A stretch of DNA of 41,384 nt from Scatavimonas merdigallinarum. GTDB lineage: Bacteria; Bacillota; Clostridia; Oscillospirales; Acutalibacteraceae. The stretch covers positions 1-41,384 of the forward strand of contig DVFW01000007.1 in the NCBI GenBank assembly GCA_018713055.1. The letters are read 5' to 3'. Position 1 is the stretch's first letter. Every line of letters begins with the position of its first letter. A program made the translations under genes and the position numbers. The notes under the pieces were generated by a model. The model saw only the letters and a program-made list of their open reading frames with translations, ran no database searches and was not told the origin of the DNA. Positions 40,839-41,384 of the stretch are shown in pieces.

Positions 40839-41039
40839 TTGCTGCAAATTGGCTGTTTCAAATTTTGGCAATGCTGCAGCGGGCAGTATTTGAACTGCAC
40901 GATTTGTAAAAAAAGATTTTCTTGGAACACGGCCAGAAAATTGTGCTGCCAAAACGCTGTAAAAGAAAGCAGAAGATTTACACCTGAATTTTTATTGCGT
41001 TTATGTGTTCAATGCGCAGTGAATTTATACGCGGGTTGA
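40839..41039 (+). CDS. Possible 66-residue zinc-ribbon peptide
   Basis: A frame from TTG (stop codon immediately upstream) with two spaced CxxC pairs, CTIC at residues 20-23 and CVQC at 56-59, plus other Cys residues (CC at 12-13 and 36-37). LNCTICKKRFSW reads like a zinc-ribbon knuckle. A TTTAAA/TATAAA promoter-like pair lies 25-50 bases upstream. The ribosome site is poor and the frame may be chance; no family is claimed. Confidence 0.3.
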   Translation: MLQIGCFKFWQCCSGQYLNCTICKKRFSWNTARKLCCQNAVKESRRFTPEFLLRLCVQCAVNLYAG

Positions 41040-41115
41040 AGTAATACTGCTGAATGTATGAAGTGTATAATGATTTTATAAATTGTACAAATGGAGCAAA
41101 CGGGGTATTGAAAGA

Positions 41116-41384
41116 ATGTCTGAGCATGCTTTGAAAAGAAACGGAAATATTATTAATAAAAAATATCTTGAATATTTTATACCTACGGTACTTACTGCAA
41201 TGGCAAATAATATTGCTGTTATGGTGGATTCCATATTGGTAGGGCATATGGTGGGAAGTACATCCATGGCAGCGATCAATTTACTTTCGCCTGTTATACA
41301 GTTTTACTTTTCTATGACGATATTATTTGGCCTGGGCGCATCTACAATCATTTCCTATGCGAAAGGAAAAAACGATAAGGCCAG
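41116..41384 (+). CDS. MATE family efflux transporter (5' part, cut by window edge)
   Basis: The first 89 codons of a membrane transporter. After a polar start (MSEHALKRNGNIINKKYLEYFI), the pattern PTVLTAMANNIAVMVDSILVGHMVG and then SMAAINLLSPVIQFYFSMTILFGLGASTIISYAKGKND is typical of the first two to three helices of MATE multidrug/cation exporters (DinF/NorM superfamily). The frame stays open to the right edge. GAAAGA just upstream is a weak ribosome site. Full length (usually about 450 residues) cannot be checked. Confidence 0.88.
   Translation, partial: MSEHALKRNGNIINKKYLEYFIPTVLTAMANNIAVMVDSILVGHMVGSTSMAAINLLSPVIQFYFSMTILFGLGASTIISYAKGKNDKA

Noticed and set aside
1..41384. CRISPR arrays, insertion sequences, prophage modules or integrases
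   Set aside because: No regularly spaced repeats, transposase, integrase or structural phage genes were seen. The MuF-like module is the only phage-like trace.

Overview
The window reads as chromosome of an endospore-forming, low-to-moderate GC anaerobe of the Clostridia, most like the Oscillospiraceae/Ruminococcaceae. The reasons are the sporulation genes (spoVT, a GerW/YtfJ-type gene, a DacF-type carboxypeptidase, a tiny Cys/Gly-rich coat-type peptide), the small SRP RNA directly upstream of dnaX-ebfC-recR, the glgB-glgC-glgD-glgA order with a GlgD paralogue, and a biotin-dependent carboxyltransferase cluster. Family names come from motifs read by eye; no database search was possible, so the taxon is inference.

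Left end (1-2150): a leftward toxin-immunity unit. A barnase-type RNase with a Cys-rich, phage-head (MuF)-like N-terminal module is followed by a barstar gene and by the start of a second barstar copy that runs off the left edge. Then come a non-coding stretch, a leftward tRNA-Thr/tRNA-Tyr pair with a terminator, and a 41-residue Cys/Gly-rich membrane peptide gene.

2300-13300 is a mixed region: a secreted 5'-nucleotidase-type phosphoesterase; an MFS efflux gene behind a long leader that holds a possible seven-codon leader peptide and an internal terminator; spoVT; a type I restriction-modification locus whose hsdS points towards hsdM-hsdR instead of lying in one operon with them; and an AraC regulator.

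13600-24100 is core housekeeping. Leftward: SRP RNA, dnaX, ebfC, recR. Rightward: rpmB, a membrane acyltransferase, a site-2 protease relative, scpA-scpB, a DUF2953 gene, gerW/ytfJ, a D,D-carboxypeptidase, a pseudouridine synthase and an unrecognised 136-residue protein.

24100-33400 is metabolic. A three-gene set (12S-like carboxyltransferase, biotin carrier, 5S-like pyruvate/oxaloacetate carboxyltransferase) has the subunit set of a soluble transcarboxylase, with no visible membrane decarboxylase beta subunit or biotin carboxylase. It is followed by a CNNM/CorC-type transporter, a CmpB-like membrane protein, ilvB-ilvN-ilvC for branched-chain amino acids, and a convergent lipoprotein gene.

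33550-39600 is a leftward glycogen synthesis operon: glgB, glgC, glgD, glgA. The right end is AT-rich, with a lipoprotein gene, a possible small zinc-ribbon gene and the first 269 bases of a MATE efflux gene.

Most strong transcription units begin with a readable sigma-A type promoter with a 17-base spacer. The candidates most worth following are the MuF-like barnase with tandem barstars, the possible drug-responsive leader before the MFS gene, the split hsdS, and the transcarboxylase-like cluster.
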